A stretch of 42,489 nucleotides of DNA. It comes from Opitutaceae bacterium UBA3033 (GTDB lineage: Bacteria > Verrucomicrobiota > Verrucomicrobiia > Opitutales > Opitutaceae). The notes under the pieces were generated by a model. It made no database searches, was not told the origin of the DNA, and saw nothing but the letters and a program-made list of their open reading frames with translations. The stretch spans positions 14,236-56,724 of the forward strand of contig DFDG01000184.1 in NCBI GenBank assembly GCA_002367815.1, given 5' to 3'. Positions 8,048 through 17,900 of the stretch are shown here, one piece after another; the stretch's first letter is position 1; each line of letters begins with the position of its first letter. A program made the translations under genes and the position numbers.

Positions 8048-9628
8048 TTAATCTGCGGTGAATCGTGCGATTTGGGCCAAGCCGTCGGCGATCTCACGAT
8101 CATTACGACAGGGAGGCATGATGTTCTGGCCGCCCCATTTGTTATTGCGCCGCATCCACGCCTCAAAAGTCCCCGGCATCAGCAGTCTAACAATGGGTGG
8201 TTTGAGGGTGCCTGATCTTCGTTTGGCATCGTAATCGGGATTGAGTTTCCGCATTTCCGCATCGAGTTCGACGGCCAGAAACGGCCCCCTGGGAGTGATC
8301 AATGTTCCGGGCTTGAGTTCAATCCACCACTCGTGCCATCCATGGCCGCGACCGGTAAGTGAATTTGCGACAAGCGGTGCGACGTGAAAGTTGACGATGC
8401 TCCAATCATATTGGTGGCAAACCTTCAGCAAAGAATCGGTGAGTTCTTTCTCGATCACATGCTCTCCGCAGGCGCTTAGTTGCAGTTTAGTGCGACCGAC
8501 GTAAACCAACCGCGGCGGTTTTGTGCTCATAAACCGGACGACATCGCCGATCACGTAACGGCACAAGCCGCTTGGAGTGGTCATGATCAACCCGTAGTCC
8601 ACCCCAATTTTTACATCCGCGAGGGAGACAACTTTGTCGTGGAGTTGGGCCAGTCGGCTTTCATCGTATAAATTGATGGGGATGAATTCGTAGAAAATCC
8701 CCGCATTGGTTATTAAACGCAGACCGGCAGTGCTGGCCCCATCCTGGGCAGCGATAAAACCTTCCGATGCAGGATAAATTTCGTGGAAATTAACCTCAGC
8801 CCCGCAGACTTTGCGCAATTCATCCGCATAAGGTCCGATGGGCACGCCCGCATGGACCAGACATTCCAGATTGGGCCACAAAGCCTGTAAATCATCTGGG
8901 CGATTATTGTTGGTGCTGCCTTGTTCTCGCAGAGCATGGGCAAAAATCAGTAACGAACTGGGAATACCAGCCATCAGCGTGATGTCTTGGTAACGAGTGC
9001 GCGCAATGCTGGCGGTCAGTTTTTCCGGAGAATCCCCCATCCGGGCAATTTCGCTGCCGGGTTCATAGAAATGTTTTTCAACCCAAGGGGGAATTCTATT
9101 TGCGGTGATACCACTGATGGATCCTCCGACCGCTTTGAAGTCCTTGGTCTCAAATATCGTGGTCAAGTTGGAAGTGCCACCGAGTATCAGGTGCCGACCG
9201 TAGAAGATCCCGGCATGGCCTGCCCTTGCCGAATAGAATAACAATGATTTGAGACCTGCAGACCGAAAGTGTTGCAGCATCGCATCCGTAACCGGTAAAT
9301 TTTTTGGGCTTGCCGTGGTGCCTGCAGAAATGGCGTAGAGGGAACACTGACCGGGCCAAAGCACATCGGCTTCCCCTTGTTTCATCCTCTCAATCTGGGG
9401 GATCAGATCATCATACCGGCATAAAGACACTTTTTTCGCGAACTGATTATAACTCATCTTTGTCGTGATCCCGTGGTTTCGACCTTGTTTAGTAAGGGCC
9501 AGACTCGAGATGAGTTTCCGCAAAATTTTATCCTGGTCGGATATGACGGCCCGCCGTAGCTGCGAGGGCATCCGGTCCGTCAAAAGACCGGCGCCGAAGG
9601 TGAATATACTTTTGGGCAATACCGACAT
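8048..9628 (-). CDS. GH3-family acyl-adenylating / amido synthetase-like protein
   Basis: The protein (526 aa from the ATG at 9628) belongs to the GH3 auxin-responsive-promoter family. Plant members adenylate carboxylates such as auxin or jasmonate and join them to amino acids; bacterial members are uncharacterised. Seen: the P-loop-like YAISAGTTASPKNLPVT near 98-114, a YPASEGFIAAQDG motif near 310, LCRYVIGDVVRF near 370, YVGRTKLQLSACGEH near 390 where the adenylate is gripped, and a mobile C-terminal domain. An in-frame GTG at 9691 would add 21 residues. It is a lone minus-strand gene with no biosynthetic partner nearby, so substrate and product are unknown. Confidence 0.88.
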   Translation of the reverse strand: MSVLPKSIFTFGAGLLTDRMPSQLRRAVISDQDKILRKLISSLALTKQGRNHGITTKMSYNQFAKKVSLCRYDDLIPQIERMKQGEADVLWPGQCSLYAISAGTTASPKNLPVTDAMLQHFRSAGLKSLLFYSARAGHAGIFYGRHLILGGTSNLTTIFETKDFKAVGGSISGITANRIPPWVEKHFYEPGSEIARMGDSPEKLTASIARTRYQDITLMAGIPSSLLIFAHALREQGSTNNNRPDDLQALWPNLECLVHAGVPIGPYADELRKVCGAEVNFHEIYPASEGFIAAQDGASTAGLRLITNAGIFYEFIPINLYDESRLAQLHDKVVSLADVKIGVDYGLIMTTPSGLCRYVIGDVVRFMSTKPPRLVYVGRTKLQLSACGEHVIEKELTDSLLKVCHQYDWSIVNFHVAPLVANSLTGRGHGWHEWWIELKPGTLITPRGPFLAVELDAEMRKLNPDYDAKRRSGTLKPPIVRLLMPGTFEAWMRRNNKWGGQNIMPPCRNDREIADGLAQIARFTAD

Positions 9629-9895
9629 ATCTAACAAATCGCTTGTATATGTAAGCAGTCCCGTGGATCGAGTGGTCGCAAGTGTATTCACACCGAGTCA
9701 CCAACCTCACGGTTTTTTAATCGGTGCTTTCCTTGAGACAGGGAATTCGCCAACTGGTTGCGGAGTATCAGGACGTTGGGGCACCGAATTTGGGATGTGG
9801 TGCGTTCAAAAACGTATCATCTGAGAAGAACGAAATTTTCATTCGCAAAACATCGGCGTGACATTACCGCTGCTTTGCCGTTCTCAAGTAGTTGC

Positions 9896-10684
9896 ATGCC
9901 TTTGCCGCCAATTATTTTTGAGGACGATACCCTGCTGGTATTTAACAAACCGAGCGGATTGCCGGTGGTGTCGGAACGGTCCGGCAAGGAGCAGGAAAAT
10001 CTTACCGCGCAAGTCAAAGCGGTTTTTGGCGCCGGTTTAAGCAATGTGCATCGGCTCGACGCAGAAACCAGTGGTTTGATTGTCTGGGCCAAGACCAAAC
10101 CCGCTCTAGATTTTGTCAGCGGCCAGTTTCAATCCAAGGCCGTGCAAAAAATTCATCACGCGGTCGTTGTGGTGCTGCCGCTTGAGGATAGCCTGCCGTC
10201 CGATACCATCGTGCGCAATGAATCCGGCTTGGTGCCGGAATTGTTTTCAATCGATTGGTGGATCGGGCGCGACTCAGCCAAACCCGGGCGGATGAAAGTT
10301 TTCCGGCGCAACGGCGGCGAGCCAGCGCAGAGTGATTTCGTGGTCAGGGAAAATTTTGGTCGATTCGTATTTGTGGAGTGTCGGCCCCAGACCGGACGCA
10401 AGCATCAATTGCGGGTCCATCTGGCCGCCGCGGGTTTGCCGATTTTGAATGATGCCCTTTATGGTGATCCGGAACGCCTCTTGCTCCTTTCGGACATCAA
10501 ACGGGGTTACAAAGGTCGCGCCGATGAGAGACCCCTGATCAAGCAACTCGCCTTGCATGCAAGTGAGTTGGTTATCACACACCCGACCACGCGTGAACCG
10601 TTGGCGTTGCATGCTCCGTTGCCGCCGGAATTTGAAGTCGCACTCAAAAACATGCGAAAGTTTTGCCGCGGTCGGCGCACTTAG
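9896..10684 (+). CDS. RluA-family pseudouridine synthase
   Basis: RNA pseudouridine synthase of the RluA/RsuA fold, 262 residues from the ATG at 9896. The catalytic motif HRLDAETSGL (52-61, nucleophile D55) is intact. The later CRPQTGRKHQLRVHL and GLPILNDALYG motifs match the RluA core, and LALHASELVITHP near the end is typical of the RluA C-terminus. There is no N-terminal S4 domain, so it is of the short RluA/TruC-like kind. The longer open frame back to 9758 adds a basic, non-family stretch and is unlikely. The exact target (tRNA or rRNA position) cannot be told from sequence. It converges on the TPR gene with an 11-base gap. Confidence 0.88.
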   Translation: MPLPPIIFEDDTLLVFNKPSGLPVVSERSGKEQENLTAQVKAVFGAGLSNVHRLDAETSGLIVWAKTKPALDFVSGQFQSKAVQKIHHAVVVVLPLEDSLPSDTIVRNESGLVPELFSIDWWIGRDSAKPGRMKVFRRNGGEPAQSDFVVRENFGRFVFVECRPQTGRKHQLRVHLAAAGLPILNDALYGDPERLLLLSDIKRGYKGRADERPLIKQLALHASELVITHPTTREPLALHAPLPPEFEVALKNMRKFCRGRRT

Positions 10685-10695
10685 CTGGCGCCTAT

Positions 10696-12654
10696 TTACG
10701 GAGCGCGACGTTGAACCTGCGAAAGCAGGCTTCGGGCTTCTTCAAAAGATGGCTCCAATAACAATGCGGTTTGTAGGTGCCGGATGGCTTCATCCCGCCG
10801 GGTGGGTCGGTAGAGCAAAAGCTTGGCCAGATGATAGCGGGCCACCGCGAAGTCCGGTCGAGATTGAACCACCAGTTCAAGGTGCACCAGAGCCTCGAAA
10901 TTATCGGGTCTTCGGTTGAGCAGGATCCGGCTGATTTGATAGTGGGTGCTCCAATCATCGGGAATGAATTTGAGCGCGGCTTCCAAATGACCCAATGCCT
11001 CCTGTTCCCGACCGGGCACCTGCATGATGGCATAGCCCAGACTCGAGCGCACTTCGCCCCGGCTTGGATCAAACTTCAACACGGCGCGATAAAGTTGAAT
11101 CACTTCCTCGATATGACCCGGAATGGTAAGCAGTAGATTTGCGAGGTTCAAACTGGCTTGCCAGAGCTCTGGTTTCAATCGAATCGCCTCCCTAAACGCC
11201 GCGATCGCTTGATCTTCGTGGCCCGGATTCCTCATCAACGCCATCGCAAGGTTGGCATGAATTTCCGCGTAGTCCGGTTTCATTTTCAGGGCCTTGCGAT
11301 AGTAAGTGATTGCTTCCTCCACCTCGCCAATGGCGGCCAATTCCATACCCAGATTGTAAGTGGCCATCAAGGACGCAGGATTTTTTTCAAGGGTGGCCCG
11401 ATAAAGGGTTATGTTGTCACGATATTCATGCGTTTGCTGCCAGGAGAGAAAACCGAGCGCACTCAGTAGAATTCCGGCCGCGGTGCGTTTGGACCAGACC
11501 GGCAGTTGGGGATAACGATCCGCCAGTAGCGTTAATCCGGCAGCAACCGGCACGATGATGGCGATGCAGGCCAAATACTGAAAATGATCCGCCACGTAGG
11601 AGAACTGAAAGGGAAAGACGTTAAAAAATCCCAGCGCAGGAAAAAGTGTGCCGCCAAATAAAAGGGCTGCGGCTAATGGACCACGATTGCGATGGCGCTG
11701 AAACCACAACGCGACCAGGCCGGCGATGGCGGTCAACGGGGCAATGAAGTGGACCACCGTGGTTACCTCCATATCCCATCTGGGATAGATGAATATCAAA
11801 TCGATCGGCCAGACCAGCTTTCCAAAGTAAAACCATGCCACATTGCCAGCCAGTAGACATCGTTGAAGCAGAGTCAGGGCAAAGACCTCACCTTCGGCTC
11901 CGATGATGTTGCGTTCCACCCAAGCCGTCATCAACCCGGCGGCGATGGCGAAGACGAACCAGGGCAACAATGGCACCACATCCCGCCGCCAGGACAGACT
12001 GCCGCGGCGCCACCAATCGAGCACCAAAATTGCCGCTGGCAGAGTAACCGTCACGGTCTTGCTCAACACCGCGAGTCCGAATAAAAGCGAGGCGAGGATG
12101 TAGGTGCGCCAGGTCCCCGATGATTTTGGCTCCGACTCACGCTGCGCTTCGAAGCGCAACCAGGCCAGCAGGGCGAGTAAATAGAATGCGGTGGAAAGAG
12201 TATTTTTCTGTTCAGAAATCCATGCGACAGATTCCACGGCTACGGGGTGCAACGCGAAGATGCAGCCGGCGAGCCACCCTCCCTTCAATTTCAACTTTCG
12301 CACCAGAACCACAATCAATCCCGCAGAAATGGCATGCAGTAAAATGTTCACCGCATGATAACCGGCCACGGCATCGCCCCAGAGCCGATGTTCGAACCAG
12401 AAAGCGCTGTGCAATACGGGATAGTATTGTTGCGTGGCTCCGATTTCGAACCAGATACGCCCCAAGCCGGCCCACGATTGCAAATCTGCTCGCGTGATGT
12501 GCGCTGGATCATCCCATAACACGCCCCCACTGATCGCGGGGTAATAGGCCGCCAGACACATGCCCAGCAAGCCCAACCATATCGGCAGGGATGATGAAGG
12601 TTTGGCAGAGGAGGGAGGATTATCAGACTTCACGCGACGTCGCGCCATGGCCAA
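10696..12654 (-). CDS. PMT/TMTC-like membrane glycosyltransferase with C-terminal TPRs
   Basis: A 652-residue integral membrane protein. Residues ~25-400 hold about ten hydrophobic helices with luminal-type loops, including GVLWDDPAHI near the N-terminus (acidic DD motif of GT-C enzymes), QYYPVLHSAFWFEH and ALHPVAVESVAWISEQKN, all typical of PMT/TMTC-like O-glycosyltransferases. From ~415 come at least six TPR units, several 36-37 residues long with an inserted PG or RP (NPGHEDQA, IPGHIEEV, VPGREQEA, RPTRRDEA). The family is expected to move a sugar from a polyprenyl-phosphate donor to exported proteins, with the TPRs binding partners. Donor and acceptor are unknown. It diverges from the FadJ-like gene across 180 bases. 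Confidence 0.85.
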   Translation of the reverse strand: MAMARRRVKSDNPPSSAKPSSSLPIWLGLLGMCLAAYYPAISGGVLWDDPAHITRADLQSWAGLGRIWFEIGATQQYYPVLHSAFWFEHRLWGDAVAGYHAVNILLHAISAGLIVVLVRKLKLKGGWLAGCIFALHPVAVESVAWISEQKNTLSTAFYLLALLAWLRFEAQRESEPKSSGTWRTYILASLLFGLAVLSKTVTVTLPAAILVLDWWRRGSLSWRRDVVPLLPWFVFAIAAGLMTAWVERNIIGAEGEVFALTLLQRCLLAGNVAWFYFGKLVWPIDLIFIYPRWDMEVTTVVHFIAPLTAIAGLVALWFQRHRNRGPLAAALLFGGTLFPALGFFNVFPFQFSYVADHFQYLACIAIIVPVAAGLTLLADRYPQLPVWSKRTAAGILLSALGFLSWQQTHEYRDNITLYRATLEKNPASLMATYNLGMELAAIGEVEEAITYYRKALKMKPDYAEIHANLAMALMRNPGHEDQAIAAFREAIRLKPELWQASLNLANLLLTIPGHIEEVIQLYRAVLKFDPSRGEVRSSLGYAIMQVPGREQEALGHLEAALKFIPDDWSTHYQISRILLNRRPDNFEALVHLELVVQSRPDFAVARYHLAKLLLYRPTRRDEAIRHLQTALLLEPSFEEARSLLSQVQRRAP

Positions 12655-12834
12655 ACACTTTCCACGGCTTCATTTTGCTGCAATGCGGAAAACAAAAAAC
12701 CGGTGGCTGCCGCTCATGAAGTTGAGCTCTCGCGGCCAGTGGTGGGGAGGAAGATATGTTTTGGTTTCCGTTCTCGACGGTTTACTCGACGCAGCAACTT
12801 GCCATGCTAAGTCAAAAGTAACCTAACCCCTGCC

Positions 12835-14856
12835 ATGTCTTTACCTATCACTTCCTCAGTTGATGCCGACGGCATTGGCTGGATCGTCTTTGATGATCCA
12901 GCCAGCCGGGCCAATGTATTTAATCCGGCAGTTTTCATTGCCCTTGAAACCGCAATAGCCAAGGCCATGGCGGAATCCGCCAAAGCACTGGTGTTGGTCA
13001 GTGCCAAAAAGAAAATATTTCTTGCGGGTGCTGATCTGAAATGGCTCAGCGGTTTGCCGGATGCAGCCGCGGCCACGGCAGTTTCCCGTGAAGGCCATCG
13101 CGTTTTGCGGCTGCTGGCCGATAGTCCCGTGCCGGTGATATGTGCCATCGAAGGCGCCGCCGCCGGAGGAGGGTTCGAAGCCGCACTCGCTTGTCATTGG
13201 CGCATGGCGGCCGATTCCCCGGCGACATTGATCGGGCTACCCGAAGGCACGCTTGGCACCATCCCGGGCTGGGGCGGATGCGTAAGATTGCCGCGGTTGA
13301 TCGGGATTCCGGCTGCGTGGGATCACCTTTTGAATAGCCGACTGTTGACTGCGCTCGATGCTTTGAAGGCCGGCTTGGTTGATGAAGTGGTGCCAGCGGA
13401 TGACCTCAAATCGCAGGCAAAAACGGCGGCATTGAAATTTGTGGCCAACGGAGTGCCGGTTCGAGCAACCGTGCCGGTTCCCGAGGCAACTTGGATGGCA
13501 GATTTCAAGGTGACGACGATAGCCAAACTGCGGGGTTCAACCACGGCAGCTTTGGCCGCGATCGATGTAGTTGAACGTGGCGCGAATGCTTCAGTAGATG
13601 AAGCGTTGGCTATCGAAGCCGAAGTTTTCGGCGGGGTGACTACAGGGGTCGTCTGCAAAAATATGATTTACGCATTTTTTCTGCAGGATGAGGCTCGTAA
13701 ACGAACGCTTGATGGTTGGGACCTGCCGGAAACCGGTGAAACCGCCAGCGAAGCCTCCGCGATCAAAAAAGTAGGGGTTATCGGCGCCGGTGTGATGGGG
13801 TCGGGTATTGCGCAATGGTGTGCGGCGCGCGGCCTACAAGTCGTGTTGCGCGATGTGCAGCCAGAGTTTGTTGAGCGCGGACTCGGAGTAATCCGTGGGA
13901 TATTTGCCGACAGTGTTAAACGCGGAAAACTTTCGCCAGAAGCAGGGGAAGCTGCGCTGAATCGTATTTCCACGACGACGGCATGGGATGGGTTTGCCGA
14001 TTGTGATCTGGTGATTGAAGCCATCGTGGAAAATGTAGTGGCGAAGCAGAAACTGTTTACTGAACTCGCGGCAATGGTGCGACCGAACACCTTGCTGGCT
14101 TCGAACACCTCGGCGCTGCCCATTGACGAAATTGCGGGTCATGTGGCGCATCCCGAGCGCACGTTGGGCATCCACTTTTTCAACCCGGTGAGTCGAATGC
14201 CGTTGGCTGAATTGATCGTTGGTTCAAAGACGTCGAAGTTCGCCGCTGCATCGGCCTTGGAATTCGTGAAGATGCTCGGCAAGTCACCGGTTATCTGCCG
14301 GTCGTCGCCGGGGTTTTTGGTGACGCGAGTGCTGTTCTTTTACCTTAACGAAGCCTGCCGGATTTGGGAGCAGGGGGTAACAACCACCGCGATTGATAAC
14401 GCGCTGCGTGATTGGGGTTGGCCGATGGGGCCGATGCGCCTGATCGATGAAGTGGGGGTCGATGTGACGGACTTTATCTTCGGCGAAATGTCGCACTATT
14501 ATCCCGAAAGATTTCAAAGCACATCAATCTGTCGCAAATTACTCGATGCGAAATTGATGGGACGCAAGAACGGGGCGAGCGCGGGTTTCTACGCTTACGA
14601 AGGGCGCAAGGAATCATTGAACACCGTGGTGCCTTCACCTGTCGAAACGATCACGATGTCTGCGCAAGAGATCAGTGATCGTCTCATGAATGTGATGATA
14701 GAAGAGGCACAACGCTGTCTCGATGAAGGGATCATAAAGACGCAGGAGGATATTGATTTCGCTCTAATGAGTGGAGTTGGATTTCCTGCCTTCAGAGGCG
14801 GACTGATGCGATATGCTCGGGCAAACGTGCAGGCCAACACGTCCGGCAATCGCTAA
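12835..14856 (+). CDS. FadJ/FadB-type enoyl-CoA hydratase / 3-hydroxyacyl-CoA dehydrogenase
   Basis: This bifunctional fatty-acid beta-oxidation enzyme (673 aa) hydrates trans-2-enoyl-CoA and oxidises L-3-hydroxyacyl-CoA with NAD. N-terminal crotonase domain: oxyanion segment AGADLKWL, IEGAAAGGGFEAAL with Glu115, and GLPEGTLG with Glu137, matching the two catalytic glutamates of FadB. The dehydrogenase domain begins near 313 with VGVIGAGVMGSGIAQ, has NTSALP, and the catalytic HFFNP motif with His447. A C-terminal 3HCDH repeat contains GVGFPAFRGG. The length is slightly short of FadJ (~714). No thiolase gene (fadI/fadA) is next to it. It is followed 124 bases later by the fused 2-oxoacid dehydrogenase on the same strand. 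Confidence 0.92.
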   Translation: MSLPITSSVDADGIGWIVFDDPASRANVFNPAVFIALETAIAKAMAESAKALVLVSAKKKIFLAGADLKWLSGLPDAAAATAVSREGHRVLRLLADSPVPVICAIEGAAAGGGFEAALACHWRMAADSPATLIGLPEGTLGTIPGWGGCVRLPRLIGIPAAWDHLLNSRLLTALDALKAGLVDEVVPADDLKSQAKTAALKFVANGVPVRATVPVPEATWMADFKVTTIAKLRGSTTAALAAIDVVERGANASVDEALAIEAEVFGGVTTGVVCKNMIYAFFLQDEARKRTLDGWDLPETGETASEASAIKKVGVIGAGVMGSGIAQWCAARGLQVVLRDVQPEFVERGLGVIRGIFADSVKRGKLSPEAGEAALNRISTTTAWDGFADCDLVIEAIVENVVAKQKLFTELAAMVRPNTLLASNTSALPIDEIAGHVAHPERTLGIHFFNPVSRMPLAELIVGSKTSKFAAASALEFVKMLGKSPVICRSSPGFLVTRVLFFYLNEACRIWEQGVTTTAIDNALRDWGWPMGPMRLIDEVGVDVTDFIFGEMSHYYPERFQSTSICRKLLDAKLMGRKNGASAGFYAYEGRKESLNTVVPSPVETITMSAQEISDRLMNVMIEEAQRCLDEGIIKTQEDIDFALMSGVGFPAFRGGLMRYARANVQANTSGNR

Positions 14857-14980
14857 TCCTTTAGGATTAATTGAGGTGGTGTGAGCCCGTGGGATGGGGG
14901 AAACACGTTGCCAGTCGGCGGTGGGCTGAGGGAATCTTTTGTCATAAACAAACACCCCAACTCCAGAACCCCGGAGACCC

Positions 14981-17900
14981 ATGCCTTCTGTTACCTGTCT
15001 TTCCTCCAAACTAAAACTTGAACTATTAAATATTCTGCTGGAAAGCCGCCATGGCGATCTGCGGGAAGGAAATTTAAACCGTCAGGGCAAAGGGCATTTT
15101 CATGTCTCGGGTCGCGGCCACGAAGCTTTGGCGGCGTTGAGTATCCAATTGGAACCGGATGATTATCTGGCACCCTATTATCGGGATCGCGGACTGGTGC
15201 TGGGGCGGGGCGTGAAGACCCGGCAATTGGCGCTCGATTATATGGCGAAGCGGGATTCGTCATCACGGGGTCGGCAGATGCCGTCGCACTATAGTTTCCG
15301 TGATCTCAATATTTGGAGTGTGCCGACCCCAACGGCGGCGCAGTTGTTGCCGGCCTGCGGCATGGCTTGGGGTATGCAACTCGACGGCAAGCAAAGTCTG
15401 GTGGTGACGACCGTGGGTGATGCGGCCACGCGGCAGGGAGATTTCTATGAGGCGGTATGTTTTGCGCAGGAGCGTAAGTTACCTCTGTTGCTTGTGGTGG
15501 AGGACAATGGATTTGGAATCAGCACTCCGACCGCAGAAATGACTCCTCATGCGTTGAAGATATTTAACGACGAGCAATGGATCAAAGTGGATGGCTGGGA
15601 TGTGGAGCAAGTATACGAAGCGGGCCAACGGGCGATTGCTGAAATAAGAGAAGGGCGAGGACCGATCATGATCTGGGCCAAGATGGAACGGCTATCGAGT
15701 CACACGAGTTCAGACGATCAGGCGATTTATCGCACGAAGGAAGATTTGTCCCACTTGGATGAACGCGATCCGCTGAGTATGTTGAAGCGACAATTGTTGG
15801 CCGAGGGAGAATTGACTGAGGAGGAATATGATCGGCTGGATAGAGAAATCAAAGAACGCGTGAGACAGGATTATTTGTCTGCGGAGAAAGCTGAAAACCC
15901 TCTCGCAAACGATCTTGAGACCAATGTTTCATCTCCGCCGCCACCTCCGCTGGACGAGCAAGTAATCAAGCCCGGCAAGTATCGCATGGGCGATGTGCTC
16001 AATCTTACCTTGAGGGCCGGTTTGGATGCCGAACCCAATCGCGTGATCTTTGGTGAAGATGTGGAGGATCCTAAGGGTGGGGTGTTTCGGCTGACGCAAA
16101 GATTATCCACTGATTTCCCTGATCAGGTTTTCAATTCGCCATTGGCCGAATCCACAATTCTGGGCGTGGCCTGCGGATTGGCGAGTTATGGCAAACGTCC
16201 GGTGTTTGAATTGCAGTTTATTGATTTTGTTTATCCGGGTTGGAATCAGTTGGTCACGAATTTGGCGACCTTGCGCTGGCGCACGTTTGGCAAGTGGACC
16301 TGCCCGACGATGATCTATGCGCCCTATGGGGCCTATTTGCCGGGTGGTTCACTTTGGCACTCGCAGGCGAATGAATCGGCGATCGCGCATTTCCCGGGCT
16401 TGAGTGTGGTGGTGCCTAGCACACCGGAAGATGCGGCCGGCCTTTTGTGGACGGCGATGCACTCGGAAGATCCGGTGGTTTTTCTGGTGCCCAAACATTT
16501 ACTGTGGGCCGAGCGGGAAGTGTTGGAGCCCGTCATGTCGGTTCCCATCGGCCATGCACGGCATCACACTTATGGGGATGATGTCACCTTGGTGGCCTGG
16601 GGCAATACGATGGAGAAAGCCCTCGAGGCCGTTGCTCAGATTGGTGAGGAAGTCAGCGTGGAATTAATCGATCTCCGCTCGATCGTGCCATGGGATCACG
16701 AGGCAATTGAAGAATCAGTGCGCAAGACCGGGCGACTGGTCGTGGTGCAGGAAGATACCGAGAATTGCTCTGTGGGGCAGATGATTATTTCTCATATTAC
16801 CGGTCGCCCCGATGTCTGGAGCCGCATGGTGAGTCCTCCGGTATTGGTTTCAAAAGGCAATGTCATGATCGGTTACAACCCGATCTACGAATACACGGCG
16901 TTGCCCGATACCAAACGAATCGTGGAGTCGTTGCATCGGGTGATGGCGACCACGTTGGAGCGTGAAGGTAATTTTCAGGCCAAACCGGAACTGCGTGCAG
17001 CCAAAACAACCAGACCGCCGACCGTCACTTCAGTCGATCAACCATCAACTTCGATAAGAAATAACATGGCTTCCAATAACGAAATTGTCGTGAAAGTGCC
17101 GATCATGGGTGAAGGCCTGCGTTCGGCCCGGGTGGTATCGCTGCACAAGCAACCGGGGGATGTGGTCAAACCCGACGATGTGTTGTGCGAAGTGGAGACC
17201 GACAAAGCCGTTTATCCGATTGAGGCAGCATTTGGCGGCATCTTTAAAAGTTGGCAGGTGCAGGTCGACGATGTCGTAGAAATTGGCCAGGAGATCGGGA
17301 TGGTGACCGCCGATGCAACCAGTCTGGCGGCGATGGCCAAAGAGCAATCGCAACACGAAGTTACTCCAGTGGTGCCTCCAGCGCATCCCAGTTTGCAAGC
17401 ATTGCAAAAGGCCGCTCCGTCCATTTTGGGTCTTGCGAGCGGGGATGCACGGACACCGGCCTTACCGGCGGCGATTACGCGGCGCCTTTCCACGGTCGTG
17501 CCCGCCAACATGCAACTTGATGTGGCATGGGCGGCGATTCGCACTGCCCGCACCTCGGCCAAGCAAGCTGGACTGGATCATTCTCCCTCACTCATGCTGG
17601 CTTGGTGCGTTTGTCGAGCGATGGAAAAACATGCCGGCTTCCGTTGTATCGTGGCGAAGGATGGCCGCATTTTGGAACAGAAAGATTTTGATCTGGGATT
17701 TGCGGTTGCGCTGGACGGTGATCGGTTGGGCACGGCCGTAATCCCGCGCAGCAACCGGCTCGATTTCGCGGCATTTGCCACGGCCTATGCACAAACTTTG
17801 GCTGACACGCGTGCCGGTAAGTTCAGCGATGTGCAATCGCCCATCAACCTCACCAGTCTCGGTGCGTTTGGTATCGAACAAGCGACGCCAATCGTGGTGC

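Noticed and set aside
9758..9895. N-terminal extension of the pseudouridine synthase
   Set aside because: The 46 extra residues are basic and unlike the family; the ATG at 9896 starts directly before the core.
14854..14869. TAATCC/GGATTA hairpin at the FadJ stop
   Set aside because: A 6-bp AT-rich stem overlapping the stop codon with no T run; too weak to call a terminator.
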